Shown one piece after another: positions 1 through 9,356 of a DNA stretch of 57,894 bases; the stretch's first letter is position 1; every line of letters starts with the position of its first letter. The notes below the pieces were generated by a model that searched no databases, was not told where the DNA came from, and worked only from the letters and a program-made list of their open reading frames with translations. The stretch is from NCBI RefSeq assembly GCF_027531705.1, contig NZ_JAPZSP010000036.1, positions 1 through 57,894 of the forward strand. Direction: 5' to 3'. The DNA comes from Flavobacterium sp. (GTDB lineage Bacteria; Bacteroidota; Bacteroidia; Flavobacteriales; Flavobacteriaceae). The position numbers were made by a program, and so were the translations under genes.

Positions 1-1419
1 GAAGGAGCCACCAAATTAAACTCAAAAACAAATAAACATCCTGATTGGTTATTCAAAACTATAATAGACTCAAGAGAATAGATTGATTATAAATTTGGTA
101 AAATTATCAAAGAAAAAGATAGTTTAAATTTTACTATAAAAAACAACAAGATAACAACAGTTCCAATTCCGGTTTTCGGGATAAAAAACAAACAAGTTCT
201 CTTCAAAAAATGGTTGGAAAACATCAAAACCGACAGCACATTTACCGTTCCTAGAACTGATTATGACAAAATTGTTATCAATTATAAAAATGAAGTTCCC
301 GAAAATAATTTGAGAAACAACTGGAAATCACTTAAATGCTTAGGTTTAAATCGTCCTTTGAAATTTGCTTTCATGAAAGACTTGGAAAATCCTTATTACA
401 ACCAAATTTTATATGTTCCATCTTTTGAATATAATTTATACGATGGAGCAATGTTAGGATTGCGTTTTCATACTAAAACAATTCTTGAAAAACCTTTTGT
501 TTTAGATGTAAACCCAATGTATGCTACCAAGTCTGAATCGCTTTCAGGAAGTTTTAGTTTTGGAATTAATAAAGATTATAGAGAAGGAAAACTCTTCAAT
601 ATGAAATATTTTATGAGTGGTTCTCGTTTTCATTATGCACCAGATGCTACTTATTTCAAATTGAATCCAACTATTTCAATGACTTTTAGAGACCCAGATT
701 TTAGAAATAATCACAAATCAGGAATTTCAGCGAGATATAATATAATTAATAAAGAAAAATCAAATTTTCTACTTCAAGAAAAAGAAGATAATTACTCTAT
801 TTTCAATTTAAGATATTTCAATTTTACAAACGAAATAACTTCTCTATTTAGCTATGGCACTGATTTTCAATACTCAAATGGATTTAGCAAAATTTCAGGG
901 TCAATATTTTATAGAAAATTATATGATGATAACCGTCAGCTAAGTTTACGACTTTACGCTGGAAGTTTTATCACTAATAAAACAAAAACTGACGCATACA
1001 GTTTCGGGATAAGTGGACCAAATGATTATCTTTTTGAGCAAAACTTACTAGGAAGATCTGAAAGTTCAGGACTTTTTAGTCAACAGTATGTTGTAGCAGA
1101 TGGAGGATTTAAATCTAAAATAATACCAACAAATGCTAATAAATGGCTCGTTGCAACAAATGCAAGTTTTACTATTTGGAATTGGATTGAACTATATGGC
1201 GACATCGGCCTTGCCAAAAACAAATCCATTTCCCCTGAATTTATATACGATAACGGACTTCGATTGAATTTCGTTCAAGATTTTTTTGAACTTTATTTAC
1301 CTATCTATTCTAATAATGGTTGGGAAATCGCACAACCTCATTATGACGAAAAAATTCGTTTCATAATAACTATAAGCCCAAAAACACTTTTAAACCTTTT
1401 TACCAGAAAATGGTTTTAG
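1..1419 (+). CDS. C-terminal part of a large surface metallopeptidase-like protein, partial and interrupted by an in-frame TAG
   Basis: The gene enters from the left edge. The frame is open from base 1 except for one TAG at 79-81, and protein-like sequence continues on both sides of it (before: DWLFKTIIDSRE; after: IDYKFGKIIKEKDSLNFTI). From residue about 100 of the downstream part the sequence alternates aromatic and polar residues like an outer-membrane beta barrel (YDGAMLGLRFHTKTI, LNPTISMTFRDPDFRNN) and ends in an aromatic residue (RKWF). This resembles the C-terminal region of the large M1-type aminopeptidases of Flavobacteriia, in which a peptidase part is followed by a barrel-like tail; that family call is from memory. 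A TTG at 214 is the first usable restart codon after the stop. Either the gene is broken, the stop is a sequencing error, or the tail is translated separately. Confidence 0.55.
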
Positions 1420-1566
1420 TTTTTAACCCTTAAAATTGCGGTAAATCTTATTTTATTTCAATTTCACTAAACATTTTATAATTCATTTCAGCTAAAAGAA
1501 CTATTATCTATTAAAAATTCAATTATTTATTTTTTGAAAGTATGCAATAATTACTAAGTTTTTAAT

Positions 1567-1574
1567 TAAATTTG
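1567..1574 (+). promoter_or_regulatory. -7 promoter motif TAAATTTG for the E1 gene
   Basis: Perfect match to the Bacteroidota -7 consensus TAnnTTTG, 25 nt before the ATG at 1600. I see no TTG at the usual 17-23 nt upstream, so only the -7 part is supported. Confidence 0.45.
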
Positions 1575-1599
1575 TTTCCCAAAGAAATACTTTTCATTT

Positions 1600-4002
1600 A
1601 TGAATCAAGCAGAAACCACAACAGTACTTACATTTGAAGATTTTAAAAATGAAGTGCTTAAAGATTATAAAATTGCCACTATTAGCAGAGAATGTAGCCT
1701 TCTTGGAAGAAAAGAAGTGCTAACGGGAAAAGCTAAATTCGGAATTTTTGGTGACGGAAAAGAAGTTCCACAATTGGCTATGGCCAAAGCGTTTCAAAAT
1801 GGTGATTTCCGTTCTGGTTATTACCGTGATCAAACGTTTATGATGGCTATTGGCGAATTGACAATTCAGCAATTTTTTGCAGGTTTATATGGACATACCG
1901 ATATCAACCATGATCCAATGTCGGCTGGAAGACAAATGGGTGGACACTTTGCAACGCATTCATTAGATGAAAATGGTCACTGGAAAAACTTAACAAAACA
2001 AAAAAATTCAAGCTCAGATATTTCTCCAACTGCTGGTCAAATGCCACGTTTGCTAGGTTTAGCGCAAGCATCTAAAATCTACAGAAATGTTGCAGGAATT
2101 GACACAACCAATTTTTCCGATAAAGGAAATGAAGTAGCTTGGGGAACAATTGGAAATGCTTCTACATCAGAAGGTTTGTTTTTTGAAACTATCAATGCTG
2201 CTGGTGTTTTACAAGTGCCAATGGTAATGAGTGTTTGGGATGACGAATACGGAATTTCGGTTCATGCGCGCCATCAAACCACTAAAGAAAATATTTCTGA
2301 AATTCTGAAAGGATTTCAACGTGATAAAAACAATAACGGATTTGAAATCTTGAGAGTAAAAGGTTGGGATTATGCCGAATTGGTAGCTACTTACGAAAAG
2401 GCAAGTGCAATTGCACGAGAAGAACACGTTCCAGTTTTAATTCACGTGCAAGAATTGACGCAACCGCAAGGACATTCAACTTCTGGTTCACACGAACGTT
2501 ACAAAAATGAAGAACGTTTGGCATGGGAAACCAAATATGATTGTGTTGCTCAAATGAGAATTTGGTTGTTGGAAAACAGTTTGGCAACTGAAGAAGAACT
2601 TTTAGCAACCGAGTCACAATCAAGAGCGGAAGTATTAGAAGGTAAAAAAGCTGCTTGGTTAGCATTTGTAGAACCAACTAAAACTGAACAAGCCGAATTA
2701 GTTTCATTACTAACAACAATAGCAAGCACAAGTGACAACAAAGTTTTTATTGATAAAATTGCATCTGATTTAGCTACTATAAAAGAACCAATTCGCAAAG
2801 AAATTCTTTCTACAGCTCGTAAGGTTTTGAGAATGATTATCAAAGAAAATAATCGTGTAGTTTTAGCTGATTGGATTCAAAAATATACCAGAAAAATTCA
2901 GCCTAAATTTAGCGGAAATTTATTTTCAACTTCTTCTCAAAATATTCACAGCATAAAAGAAGTTTTGCCAATTTATGATGAAACTGCCGAAGATGTTGAT
3001 GCTCGATTGATTTTGCGTGACAATTTCGATACATTGTTTACAAAATATCCTGAAGTTTTAGTTTTTGGTGAAGATGCAGGAAATATTGGTGATGTAAACC
3101 AAGGATTAGAAGGCATGCAAGAAAAATATGGAGAACTTCGAGTTGCCGATGTTGGTATTCGTGAAGCCACCATTTTAGGTCAAGGAATCGGAATGGCTAT
3201 GCGTGGTTTGCGACCAATTGCAGAAATTCAATACCTTGATTATTTGTTGTATGCTATTCAAATTATGAGCGATGATTTGGCAACTTTACAATACCGAACT
3301 AGCGGCAAACAAAAAGCACCGTTAATTATCCGTACTCGCGGACATCGTTTAGAAGGTGTTTGGCATTCAGGTTCACCAATGGGAATGATTATCAATGCAG
3401 TTCGTGGAATTCACGTTTTGGTACCAAGAAATATGACTAAAGCTGCAGGATTTTACAATACTTTATTGCAAACCGACGAACCAGCCTTAATAGTTGAATG
3501 CTTAAATGGGTATCGATTAAAAGAAAAAATGCCGACCAATCTAGCCGAATTCAAAACACCAATTGGAATTGTTGAAACTATCAAACAAGGAACAGACATT
3601 ACTTTGGTTTCTTATGGTTCAACATTGCGTTTGGTAGAACAAGCCGCAAAAGAATTGTTAGAAATAGGAATAGATTGCGAAATTATTGATATTCAATCAT
3701 TACTGCCTTTTGATATTGAAAAAGGAATTCTAAAAAGCGTTAAAAAAACAAGTCGTTTATTGATTATTGATGAAGATGTTCCAGGTGGAGCTTCTGCCTA
3801 TATTATGCAACAAATAATAGATGAACAAAACGCTTACGATTATTTAGATAGCAAACCACAAACGTTAACATCAAAGCCACATCGACCAGCTTACGGAACC
3901 GATGGCGATTATTTCTCAAAACCATCAACAGAGGATATTTACGAGAAAATATATGAAATGATGCACGAAAGCAATCCAAGTAAATACCCGAGTTTGTATT
4001 AA
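1600..4002 (+). CDS. Fused 2-oxoacid dehydrogenase E1 component, alpha and beta subunits (thiamine diphosphate dependent)
   Basis: An 800-residue protein joining both E1 subunits of a pyruvate/branched-chain 2-oxoacid dehydrogenase. It would decarboxylate a 2-oxoacid on thiamine diphosphate and pass the acyl group to the lipoyl E2. The alpha half (about 20-400) has GRQMGGHFATHS at 110-121 and the ThDP/Mg region IGNASTSEG (184-192) followed by WDDEYGISV (213-221). The beta half (about 465-795) has VFGEDAG, ADVGIREATILGQGIGMA and the IIRTRGHRLEG region followed by HSGSPMG. The alpha-beta fusion in one chain is common in Bacteroidota. Which oxoacid it prefers cannot be read from sequence; branched-chain acids or pyruvate are both possible. 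It appears monocistronic: a -7 motif lies upstream and a hairpin terminator at about 4115 downstream. Confidence 0.92.
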   Translation: MNQAETTTVLTFEDFKNEVLKDYKIATISRECSLLGRKEVLTGKAKFGIFGDGKEVPQLAMAKAFQNGDFRSGYYRDQTFMMAIGELTIQQFFAGLYGHTDINHDPMSAGRQMGGHFATHSLDENGHWKNLTKQKNSSSDISPTAGQMPRLLGLAQASKIYRNVAGIDTTNFSDKGNEVAWGTIGNASTSEGLFFETINAAGVLQVPMVMSVWDDEYGISVHARHQTTKENISEILKGFQRDKNNNGFEILRVKGWDYAELVATYEKASAIAREEHVPVLIHVQELTQPQGHSTSGSHERYKNEERLAWETKYDCVAQMRIWLLENSLATEEELLATESQSRAEVLEGKKAAWLAFVEPTKTEQAELVSLLTTIASTSDNKVFIDKIASDLATIKEPIRKEILSTARKVLRMIIKENNRVVLADWIQKYTRKIQPKFSGNLFSTSSQNIHSIKEVLPIYDETAEDVDARLILRDNFDTLFTKYPEVLVFGEDAGNIGDVNQGLEGMQEKYGELRVADVGIREATILGQGIGMAMRGLRPIAEIQYLDYLLYAIQIMSDDLATLQYRTSGKQKAPLIIRTRGHRLEGVWHSGSPMGMIINAVRGIHVLVPRNMTKAAGFYNTLLQTDEPALIVECLNGYRLKEKMPTNLAEFKTPIGIVETIKQGTDITLVSYGSTLRLVEQAAKELLEIGIDCEIIDIQSLLPFDIEKGILKSVKKTSRLLIIDEDVPGGASAYIMQQIIDEQNAYDYLDSKPQTLTSKPHRPAYGTDGDYFSKPSTEDIYEKIYEMMHESNPSKYPSLY

Positions 4003-4110
4003 CTAGGTTTTTTCTTAAAAACAGAAATTTAATTATATTCCACAAAAAAACACTCTACATAACTGTATGTTATTATTTTACATTTTTCACTAACTTGTTT
4101 TTCTTATAAA

Positions 4111-4142
4111 AAATATCCCCTATAATGGGGATTTTTTTTTTA
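4111..4142 (+). terminator. Rho-independent terminator downstream of the E1 gene
   Basis: Stem ATCCCC (4115-4120) pairs with GGGGAT (4127-4132) around the loop TATAAT and is followed by a run of about ten T. It lies about 110 nt after the E1 stop codon, with no gene between. Confidence 0.75.
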
Positions 4143-4256
4143 TAATTACTTGCTATAAATTTGTTTTTTTAACTTGTTGAATCTTTTTTAATTTTCAATC
4201 AGTTACAATTTATACACAAACATTTAAACAGCAATCAAAATGAAAAAAAAATCAAC

Positions 4257-4451
4257 TTGGAAAATAGTTTTGACACTAAACAAAAGTCAATACTTTTTGG
4301 TTTTATAGCTTTACCCATAATAGCATTAATAAGATTTCCTTCTGCATTTACATATTTTTTTTTTACTCTTATACATATTATCTTAGCTTTTTATTTGATT
4401 ATAGTTTTCATAAAAAAAGGTTTGTCAGTTGATAATGAAAATCTCTTTTAA
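4257..4451 (+). CDS. Small two-helix membrane protein, start disturbed by an A9 tract
   Basis: Sixty-four residues with a hydrophobic stretch ILFGFIALPIIALI and a second FFFTLIHIILAFYLIIVFI, ending in a charged tail; I do not recognise the family. In the frame shown the only start is a TTG at 4257. An ATG at 4240 lies just upstream but is out of frame after nine A residues (4243-4251). One extra A would give MKKKINLENSF followed by this ORF, a much more natural N-terminus. So the gene either starts at TTG, has a one-base deletion in the homopolymer, or is expressed through slippage. There is no clear partner gene; it sits alone between the E1 terminator and a decayed region. Confidence 0.45.
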   Translation: MENSFDTKQKSILFGFIALPIIALIRFPSAFTYFFFTLIHIILAFYLIIVFIKKGLSVDNENLF

Positions 4452-4506
4452 CCTATTATCTATTTAATTTTACTATCTACAAAAAGAAAATATATTTTAA
4501 TAATAA

Positions 4507-4752
4507 AAAATTTTTACTATATTTAGAAACAAAGTAATTCTGCAGAAAAATTATGTAAGCAATGTAAATTCAGATGTTTACCGTAATTTTTTGAGTGTAG
4601 AATTTGATTTACTAAACAAAAAAACATTCAAAAAAGGAAAACATTATTAAAATAACAATATCTGGACTTGAAGATAAGCAAAAAACTTTTCTTGAAAAGA
4701 ACACACAACTAAGTTTGAGACTTATTCTCCTAACTATTTAATCAATAAATAA
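4507..4752 (+). pseudogene. Possible decayed coding remnant in three frames
   Basis: The 306 nt between the small membrane ORF and the histidine kinase is not blank. One frame is open for 47 codons (4507-4647; reads NSDVYRNFLSVEFDLLNKK and ends KKGKHY), a second continues from 4652 (ITISGLEDKQKTFLEKN), and a third ends with FETYSPNYLINK before a stop at 4750. Read in order they resemble one C-terminal protein segment broken by two single-base shifts. I do not recognise the family. Random open frames of this length are uncommon in sequence this AT-rich, but the case is weak without a homologue. Confidence 0.3.
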
Positions 4753-4757
4753 TTTCA

Positions 4758-6905
4758 ATGTTTATGAAAGGTCAGTTTATAAATTATATAAAATCAATTA
4801 AAATTGAGTATAAAATTGCTTTTTATTATTTTTTATCAGGGATAATATGGATTTTATTTTCTGATAAAGTTCTAAATTCTGTCATTTCAAATGTTGAATT
4901 ACTAATACATTTTCAAACATATAAAGGTGTCTTTTATATAACTGTTACAACATTTCTTTTATATCTATTAATTAAACATCATATTCAAAAACTAAAAGAT
5001 CAACAATTACTTTTTGAAACAATGTTTAATACTATAACTGATAGCGTAGTAATAACTAATACCAAAAGGGAAATCATAATGGCTAATAATGCAGCCAAAA
5101 AAACATTCGCATTTGAAGGGAAGCTAAACAATATTTCAACCCAAAAATTTTATGCTGATGAAAATGATTATCAACGAGCTGGGAAACTTGTCTTTGATGT
5201 AGGTTCAGAAAATGTTAAAACGAGCTATGTTATAAATTATAAAGACAATAATAATAGAGTCTTTCCTGGCGAGTCATTCAGCGCAAAATTATTAGATACA
5301 AAAGGAAATTGGATTGGTAATCTATCGATAGTACGAGACATTACAGATCGCATAAAGTCTGAAATCGAAATTCATGAAAGTAAGACCAAACTTGAAGTAG
5401 CTCTAGAAAGCATGACTGACGCCGTATTTATTTCAGATATTGAAGGTCGTCTAATAAATTTCAACGAAGCATTTGTAACTTTTCACAAATTTGAAAACAA
5501 GGAATGTTGTCCAAAAAATCATAAAGAATATCCTGAATTATTTGAGGTTTATTTACCTAACGGAGAAATAGCTAAACTAGATCAAAGACCCGTTTCAAGA
5601 GCTCTAAATGGTGAAAAAGCTATAAGTGATGAATATACTATAAAAAGAAAAGATACAGGAGAAATATGGGTTGGCAGTTATAGCTTTGCCCCTATTAGAG
5701 ATAAAAATAATACTATTGTTGGTTCAGTTGTTGCTGCAAGAGACATTACAGAAAATAAAATAGCCCAAGATGAGCTTATAAAAGCCAAAGAAAAAGCCGA
5801 AGAAAGTGATAGACTAAAATCAGTTTTTCTTCAAAATATTTCACACGAAATTAGAACTCCTATGAATGCTATCATTGGATTTTCTGAATTATTATGTGAT
5901 CCAAAAACTTCTCCAAAAAATATGCGAAGATATAATGAAATCATCACCAATAGTAGTGGTCAACTGCTGTCAGTCGTTAACGATTTGCTAACAATTTCTA
6001 TTTTAGAATTGAAACAAATTCAAGTTACATTATCAAATGTAAATGTTAATTATGTTATTAAAGAACTTCAATCTATTTTCTTAAAAAAAGCTCTAGAAAA
6101 AGATATACAATTCAAAATTGAAAACAATTTGATTGAGGATTTTTACATTTATTCTGATGAAATAAAAATTCGCCAAGTATTGATAAACTTGCTTTCTAAT
6201 GCGTTTAAGTTTACTAAATCTGGTTCGGTAGAGCTAGGTTATTCTGTAAAAAATAATTTCATAGAATTTTATGTAAAAGACACTGGAATTGGAATTAGCC
6301 CTAAATTACACGAAAGAATTTTTGAACATTTTCTTCAATCTGATGTGACTATTAATGAAAATTATGGCGGAACTGGTTTAGGATTGGCAATTTCAAAAGA
6401 ATTTATCAAATTAATAGGCGGAAATATTTGGCTTGATTCTGATGAAGGAAAAGGCGCAACATTCTATTTTACCATTCCTTTTGAAGACAGTATTATTGAA
6501 AAAGAAGTTAAAACAACTAATACTTCTGCTGTAAAAATTGAAAAACCAATTATCTTAATTGTCGAAGACGATTCGTTTAATTTTCTATTTATTGACAAAT
6601 TATTCTCTGATTTAAACATAACTCTATTACACGCTTGGAACGGTAAAGAAGCAATTGAAATACACCAGCAAAACCCTGGTATTTCAATGGTTCTTATGGA
6701 TTTAAAAATGCCAATTATGAATGGTTATGAAACAACAAAAAAATTAAAAGAGAAAAATCCTCAATTACCAATTATAGCAATATCAGCTTATGCGTTACCG
6801 CAAGAAGTAGAAAAGGCAAAAGAATTCGGATTTGAATCTTACTTAACCAAACCAATCAGAAAGGACAGCTTAATTCAACTTTTAGATAAATATTACAAAA
6901 ATTAA
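4758..6905 (+). CDS. Membrane hybrid sensor histidine kinase with two PAS domains and a receiver domain
   Basis: A 715-residue signalling protein. Two N-terminal membrane helices (about 20-35 and 58-73) bracket a short outer loop. PAS 1 (about 83-195) and PAS 2 (about 210-335) follow, then a short coiled linker, HisKA with phospho-acceptor His363 (ISHEIRTPMN), HATPase_c with N-box Asn481 and G-boxes DTGIGI (508-513) and GGTGLGLA, and a C-terminal receiver domain (about 597-712) with acidic VEDD, phospho-acceptor Asp648 (LMDLKMP) and Lys698 (LTKP). The receiver is on the same chain and no other regulator gene is adjacent, so the signal probably goes through a phosphorelay to an unlinked partner. 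ATGs at 4758 and 4764 are both possible starts. The 3-prime end lies 3 nt from the convergent cysteine desulfurase gene with no hairpin between them. Confidence 0.93.
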   Translation: MFMKGQFINYIKSIKIEYKIAFYYFLSGIIWILFSDKVLNSVISNVELLIHFQTYKGVFYITVTTFLLYLLIKHHIQKLKDQQLLFETMFNTITDSVVITNTKREIIMANNAAKKTFAFEGKLNNISTQKFYADENDYQRAGKLVFDVGSENVKTSYVINYKDNNNRVFPGESFSAKLLDTKGNWIGNLSIVRDITDRIKSEIEIHESKTKLEVALESMTDAVFISDIEGRLINFNEAFVTFHKFENKECCPKNHKEYPELFEVYLPNGEIAKLDQRPVSRALNGEKAISDEYTIKRKDTGEIWVGSYSFAPIRDKNNTIVGSVVAARDITENKIAQDELIKAKEKAEESDRLKSVFLQNISHEIRTPMNAIIGFSELLCDPKTSPKNMRRYNEIITNSSGQLLSVVNDLLTISILELKQIQVTLSNVNVNYVIKELQSIFLKKALEKDIQFKIENNLIEDFYIYSDEIKIRQVLINLLSNAFKFTKSGSVELGYSVKNNFIEFYVKDTGIGISPKLHERIFEHFLQSDVTINENYGGTGLGLAISKEFIKLIGGNIWLDSDEGKGATFYFTIPFEDSIIEKEVKTTNTSAVKIEKPIILIVEDDSFNFLFIDKLFSDLNITLLHAWNGKEAIEIHQQNPGISMVLMDLKMPIMNGYETTKKLKEKNPQLPIIAISAYALPQEVEKAKEFGFESYLTKPIRKDSLIQLLDKYYKN

Positions 6906-6908
6906 ATT

Positions 6909-8030
6909 TTAAATTCCTTTTAATCCTTCAACCAATTCATCAATATCACTTTTGGTATTATAATGACTGAAAGAAATTCGCAAACTAGGTTTTTTTAATT
7001 CTTCTTCGGATAAAATTTTAGCTAAAACATGAGAAGGCTTTACACTTCCGCTTTGGCATGCGCTACCTCGAGAAACAGCAATTCCTTTCATATCCAAATT
7101 GAATAAAATCATAGCCGTTTTTTCTTCTGAAAATGGTAATAAAACATTCAGAATATTGTAAAAAGTAGCTTCTCCGTTCACTTTTATTTCAGGAAAATTT
7201 GCTTTTAAACGTTCAATGCAATATGCTTTCAAATCTGAAATATAGTTACGTTCCTCAGTAAGATTTTGATAACCTAATTCTAATGCTTTTGCCATACCAA
7301 CAACTTGATGCACGGCTTCTGTACCAGCACGAAGTCCTTTTTCTTGTTCGCCGCCATAAAGCATTGGTTGCAAAACGTTTGTTTTCTTTACATAAGCAAA
7401 ACCAGCACCTTTTGGTCCATGAAATTTATGAGCACTTGCGACAATAAAATCAACTGGAAGCTCGTGCAAATTGAGTTCGGTTTTTCCAACAGATTGCACA
7501 GTGTCACAATGAAATAAAGTATGATGTTGCTCGCAAATACGCCCTACTTTTTCAATATCTAAAACGGTTCCGATTTCGTTATTAACGTGCATTAATGTTA
7601 CTAAAGTCTTGCCTTTTTTAGAAAGTAATTCGACTAAATTTGTAATATCAATTTGTCCGCTTGGTAGAATGTTTACAAAATCGACTTCAATTCCGTACAT
7701 TTTTTGCAAATGTTTTACGGTGTATAAGGTAGCATGATGCTCTATTTTGCTAGTAATAATTCTCTCTATTTTCAAATCTCTAACGGCGCTTTTTAGTATC
7801 CAATTAGATGCTTCAGTAGCGTTTGAAGTAAAAATTAGCTCTTGCGCTGCGCATCCTAACATTTTTGCAATCGATTTTCTTGAAGTTTCAAGAGCAGTTT
7901 TGGCACTTCGACCATAACTATGTGTTGAAGATGGATTTCCAAAATCATTTTGCAAAACTGTTATCATCTCATCTATAACTTCTTGACGAAGAGATGTTGT
8001 AGCGGCGTTATCTAGGTATATTTTTTTCAT
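6909..8030 (-). CDS. Cysteine desulfurase (NifS/IscS-like, class V aminotransferase fold)
   Basis: A 373-residue PLP enzyme that would remove sulfur from cysteine for Fe-S clusters or tRNA thiolation. Landmarks: N-terminal YLDNAATTS, EHHA at 97-100 for PLP stacking, PLP lysine Lys202 in SAHKFHGPKG, GGEQEKGLRAGTE (226-238), and catalytic Cys325 in the loop SRGSACQSGS. The loop between Arg321 and Cys325 is short, as in NifS/IscS-type (group I) enzymes. Length is normal. No isc or suf partners lie beside it, so it is a stand-alone copy. A -7 motif (TAACTTTG) lies about 85 nt upstream on the minus strand. Confidence 0.93.
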   Translation of the reverse strand: MKKIYLDNAATTSLRQEVIDEMITVLQNDFGNPSSTHSYGRSAKTALETSRKSIAKMLGCAAQELIFTSNATEASNWILKSAVRDLKIERIITSKIEHHATLYTVKHLQKMYGIEVDFVNILPSGQIDITNLVELLSKKGKTLVTLMHVNNEIGTVLDIEKVGRICEQHHTLFHCDTVQSVGKTELNLHELPVDFIVASAHKFHGPKGAGFAYVKKTNVLQPMLYGGEQEKGLRAGTEAVHQVVGMAKALELGYQNLTEERNYISDLKAYCIERLKANFPEIKVNGEATFYNILNVLLPFSEEKTAMILFNLDMKGIAVSRGSACQSGSVKPSHVLAKILSEEELKKPSLRISFSHYNTKSDIDELVEGLKGI

Positions 8031-8112
8031 ATCAACTACTTTTTTCGCTCTAAAAACTAAGCGAAATTTCTATTTAAATTGGCTTTTAAATAACTTATCA
8101 ATTTTGAAGTTG

Positions 8113-8120
8113 CAAAGTTA
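8113..8120 (-). promoter_or_regulatory. -7 promoter motif TAACTTTG for the cysteine desulfurase
   Basis: On the minus strand, 82 nt before the start codon at 8030; matches TAnnTTTG. No well-spaced -33 TTG seen. Confidence 0.35.
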
Positions 8121-8153
8121 CAAATTTCATTGTGTTAATGGAATACAAATTGA

Positions 8154-8184
8154 TTGGCTAATGTAAATTAAAATTTTACTTTTG
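8154..8184 (+). promoter_or_regulatory. Bacteroidota-type promoter, TTG-N20-TACTTTTG
   Basis: TTG at 8154-8156 and TACTTTTG at 8177-8184 are separated by 20 nt, the spacing expected of the primary sigma factor of this phylum. The ATG chosen for the lipoprotein lies at 8240. Confidence 0.6.
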
Positions 8185-8239
8185 CTTCCACTAGATTTTG
8201 GATTATTAAACTTTGAATTATCCAATAAAATATAAATTT

Positions 8240-9214
8240 ATGAAAAAAATAATAGGTTTGTTCGCATTACTACTACTTGTAAACGCTTGTGATGATGGAG
8301 ATATTATTATAGAAAATATTGATTTGACTGATGTTCAACCAAAGTATTGCATTGAAACTGGAATTTTATACAAGTTTAGTGGCAATCAAGCACTACTTGC
8401 TAAATTTTCAGAAACTGATTTCAATCGTGTATTTATTAATAAAGTTTCTACCAATGTAAAAACAATAGTAATAAACAATACTACTAATCGCTTTATTTAC
8501 AGAAATTACAGTGGTACAGTTGCAGATAATTCAATTTGCGGAACGATTTTGGCTGCAAACCCACAAGTTACTGAAGAATGGGTAGCATTAAATGGAACAG
8601 CGGAAATTACGACTGATTTTGTTCTAAGCACTCCAACATCTGATAATGCTACTAGAGTTACAGCATATAGACATTCTATAATTTTTAAAGATGTGACATT
8701 CCAAAAACCTGATGGTTCGCAAATACAATATGAAGAATTTTTATTTGGTAATTATGATACTGCTGTTGAAGCACTACCGCTTACTTTTACCGAAGATAAA
8801 TTAACAAAGAGCACTTGTGCTAATGACTACAGCCTGTATAATGTGTCTGGAAAAGGCGAAATGCGATTAAAATTGATACAAACTGATTTTGAAAATCTAA
8901 TACAAAACAGCCCTACAGCAGTAGATAGTCCGAGAAAAATCACACTAAATAGTTCAAATACTTTGACTTATAATTTATATGAATCTGCAGTAACAAATAT
9001 TGATTTTTGCACAGCAACATTGCCAACAATTAGCGAAATTTGGAAGGCTAAAAATGGAGAAATTGGTGTTTCGGGCATTGTAGAAGTTGTAACTATATCT
9101 GCTGGCGGTGGCACTTATAAACATACCGTAACCCTGAAAAAAATTACTTTAGAAAAAGATTTAAGCAGTTTTTCATTAGGTGACACCTTCCTTTTTGGTA
9201 GTTTCCTCAATTAA
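8240..9214 (+). CDS. Two-domain lipoprotein of unknown function
   Basis: A secreted lipoprotein of 324 residues counted from ATG 8240 (an in-frame ATG at 8213 would bury the signal peptide). The N-terminus MKKIIGLFALLLLVNAC is a clear lipobox and is followed by acidic DDGD, which in Bacteroidota fits surface-exposed lipoproteins. The mature part appears to be a tandem duplication: each half runs from a YxxxG...L...F...DF segment, through a cysteine and an ExW.A.NG segment, to a K/T-rich strand and FLFG near its end (first half about residues 40-175, second about 185-324). I do not recognise the domain. It has its own promoter and a strong terminator, so it is transcribed alone. Confidence 0.75.
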   Translation: MKKIIGLFALLLLVNACDDGDIIIENIDLTDVQPKYCIETGILYKFSGNQALLAKFSETDFNRVFINKVSTNVKTIVINNTTNRFIYRNYSGTVADNSICGTILAANPQVTEEWVALNGTAEITTDFVLSTPTSDNATRVTAYRHSIIFKDVTFQKPDGSQIQYEEFLFGNYDTAVEALPLTFTEDKLTKSTCANDYSLYNVSGKGEMRLKLIQTDFENLIQNSPTAVDSPRKITLNSSNTLTYNLYESAVTNIDFCTATLPTISEIWKAKNGEIGVSGIVEVVTISAGGGTYKHTVTLKKITLEKDLSSFSLGDTFLFGSFLN

Positions 9215-9239
9215 ATCAATTATCTTATTTATAAAAAAA

Positions 9240-9276
9240 CAAACCCATCAATTCATTTTTGATGGGTTTTCTTTTG
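9240..9276 (+). terminator. Rho-independent terminator of the lipoprotein gene
   Basis: AAACCCATCA (9241-9250) pairs perfectly with TGATGGGTTT (9260-9269), nine-base loop, followed by TCTTTT. Confidence 0.85.
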
Positions 9277-9356
9277 TCAAATTTTTACAAATAAAAGGTT
9301 TTTTTTAAATAAAAAAAGATAGCTCAAAACATCTATTACTTAATTTATTTTGATTG

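Noticed and set aside
2209..2843. Minus-strand ORFs inside the E1 gene
   Set aside because: Antisense shadows of a strongly recognisable coding gene; no signature of their own.
4240..4308. 22-codon ORF MKKKSTWKIVLTLN... from ATG 4240
   Set aside because: Ends quickly and reads as the out-of-frame start of the membrane ORF; kept only as part of the homopolymer observation.
8213..8239. Upstream start for the lipoprotein (MNYPIKYKF...)
   Set aside because: Would bury the signal peptide; the ATG at 8240 directly precedes a standard lipobox signal.
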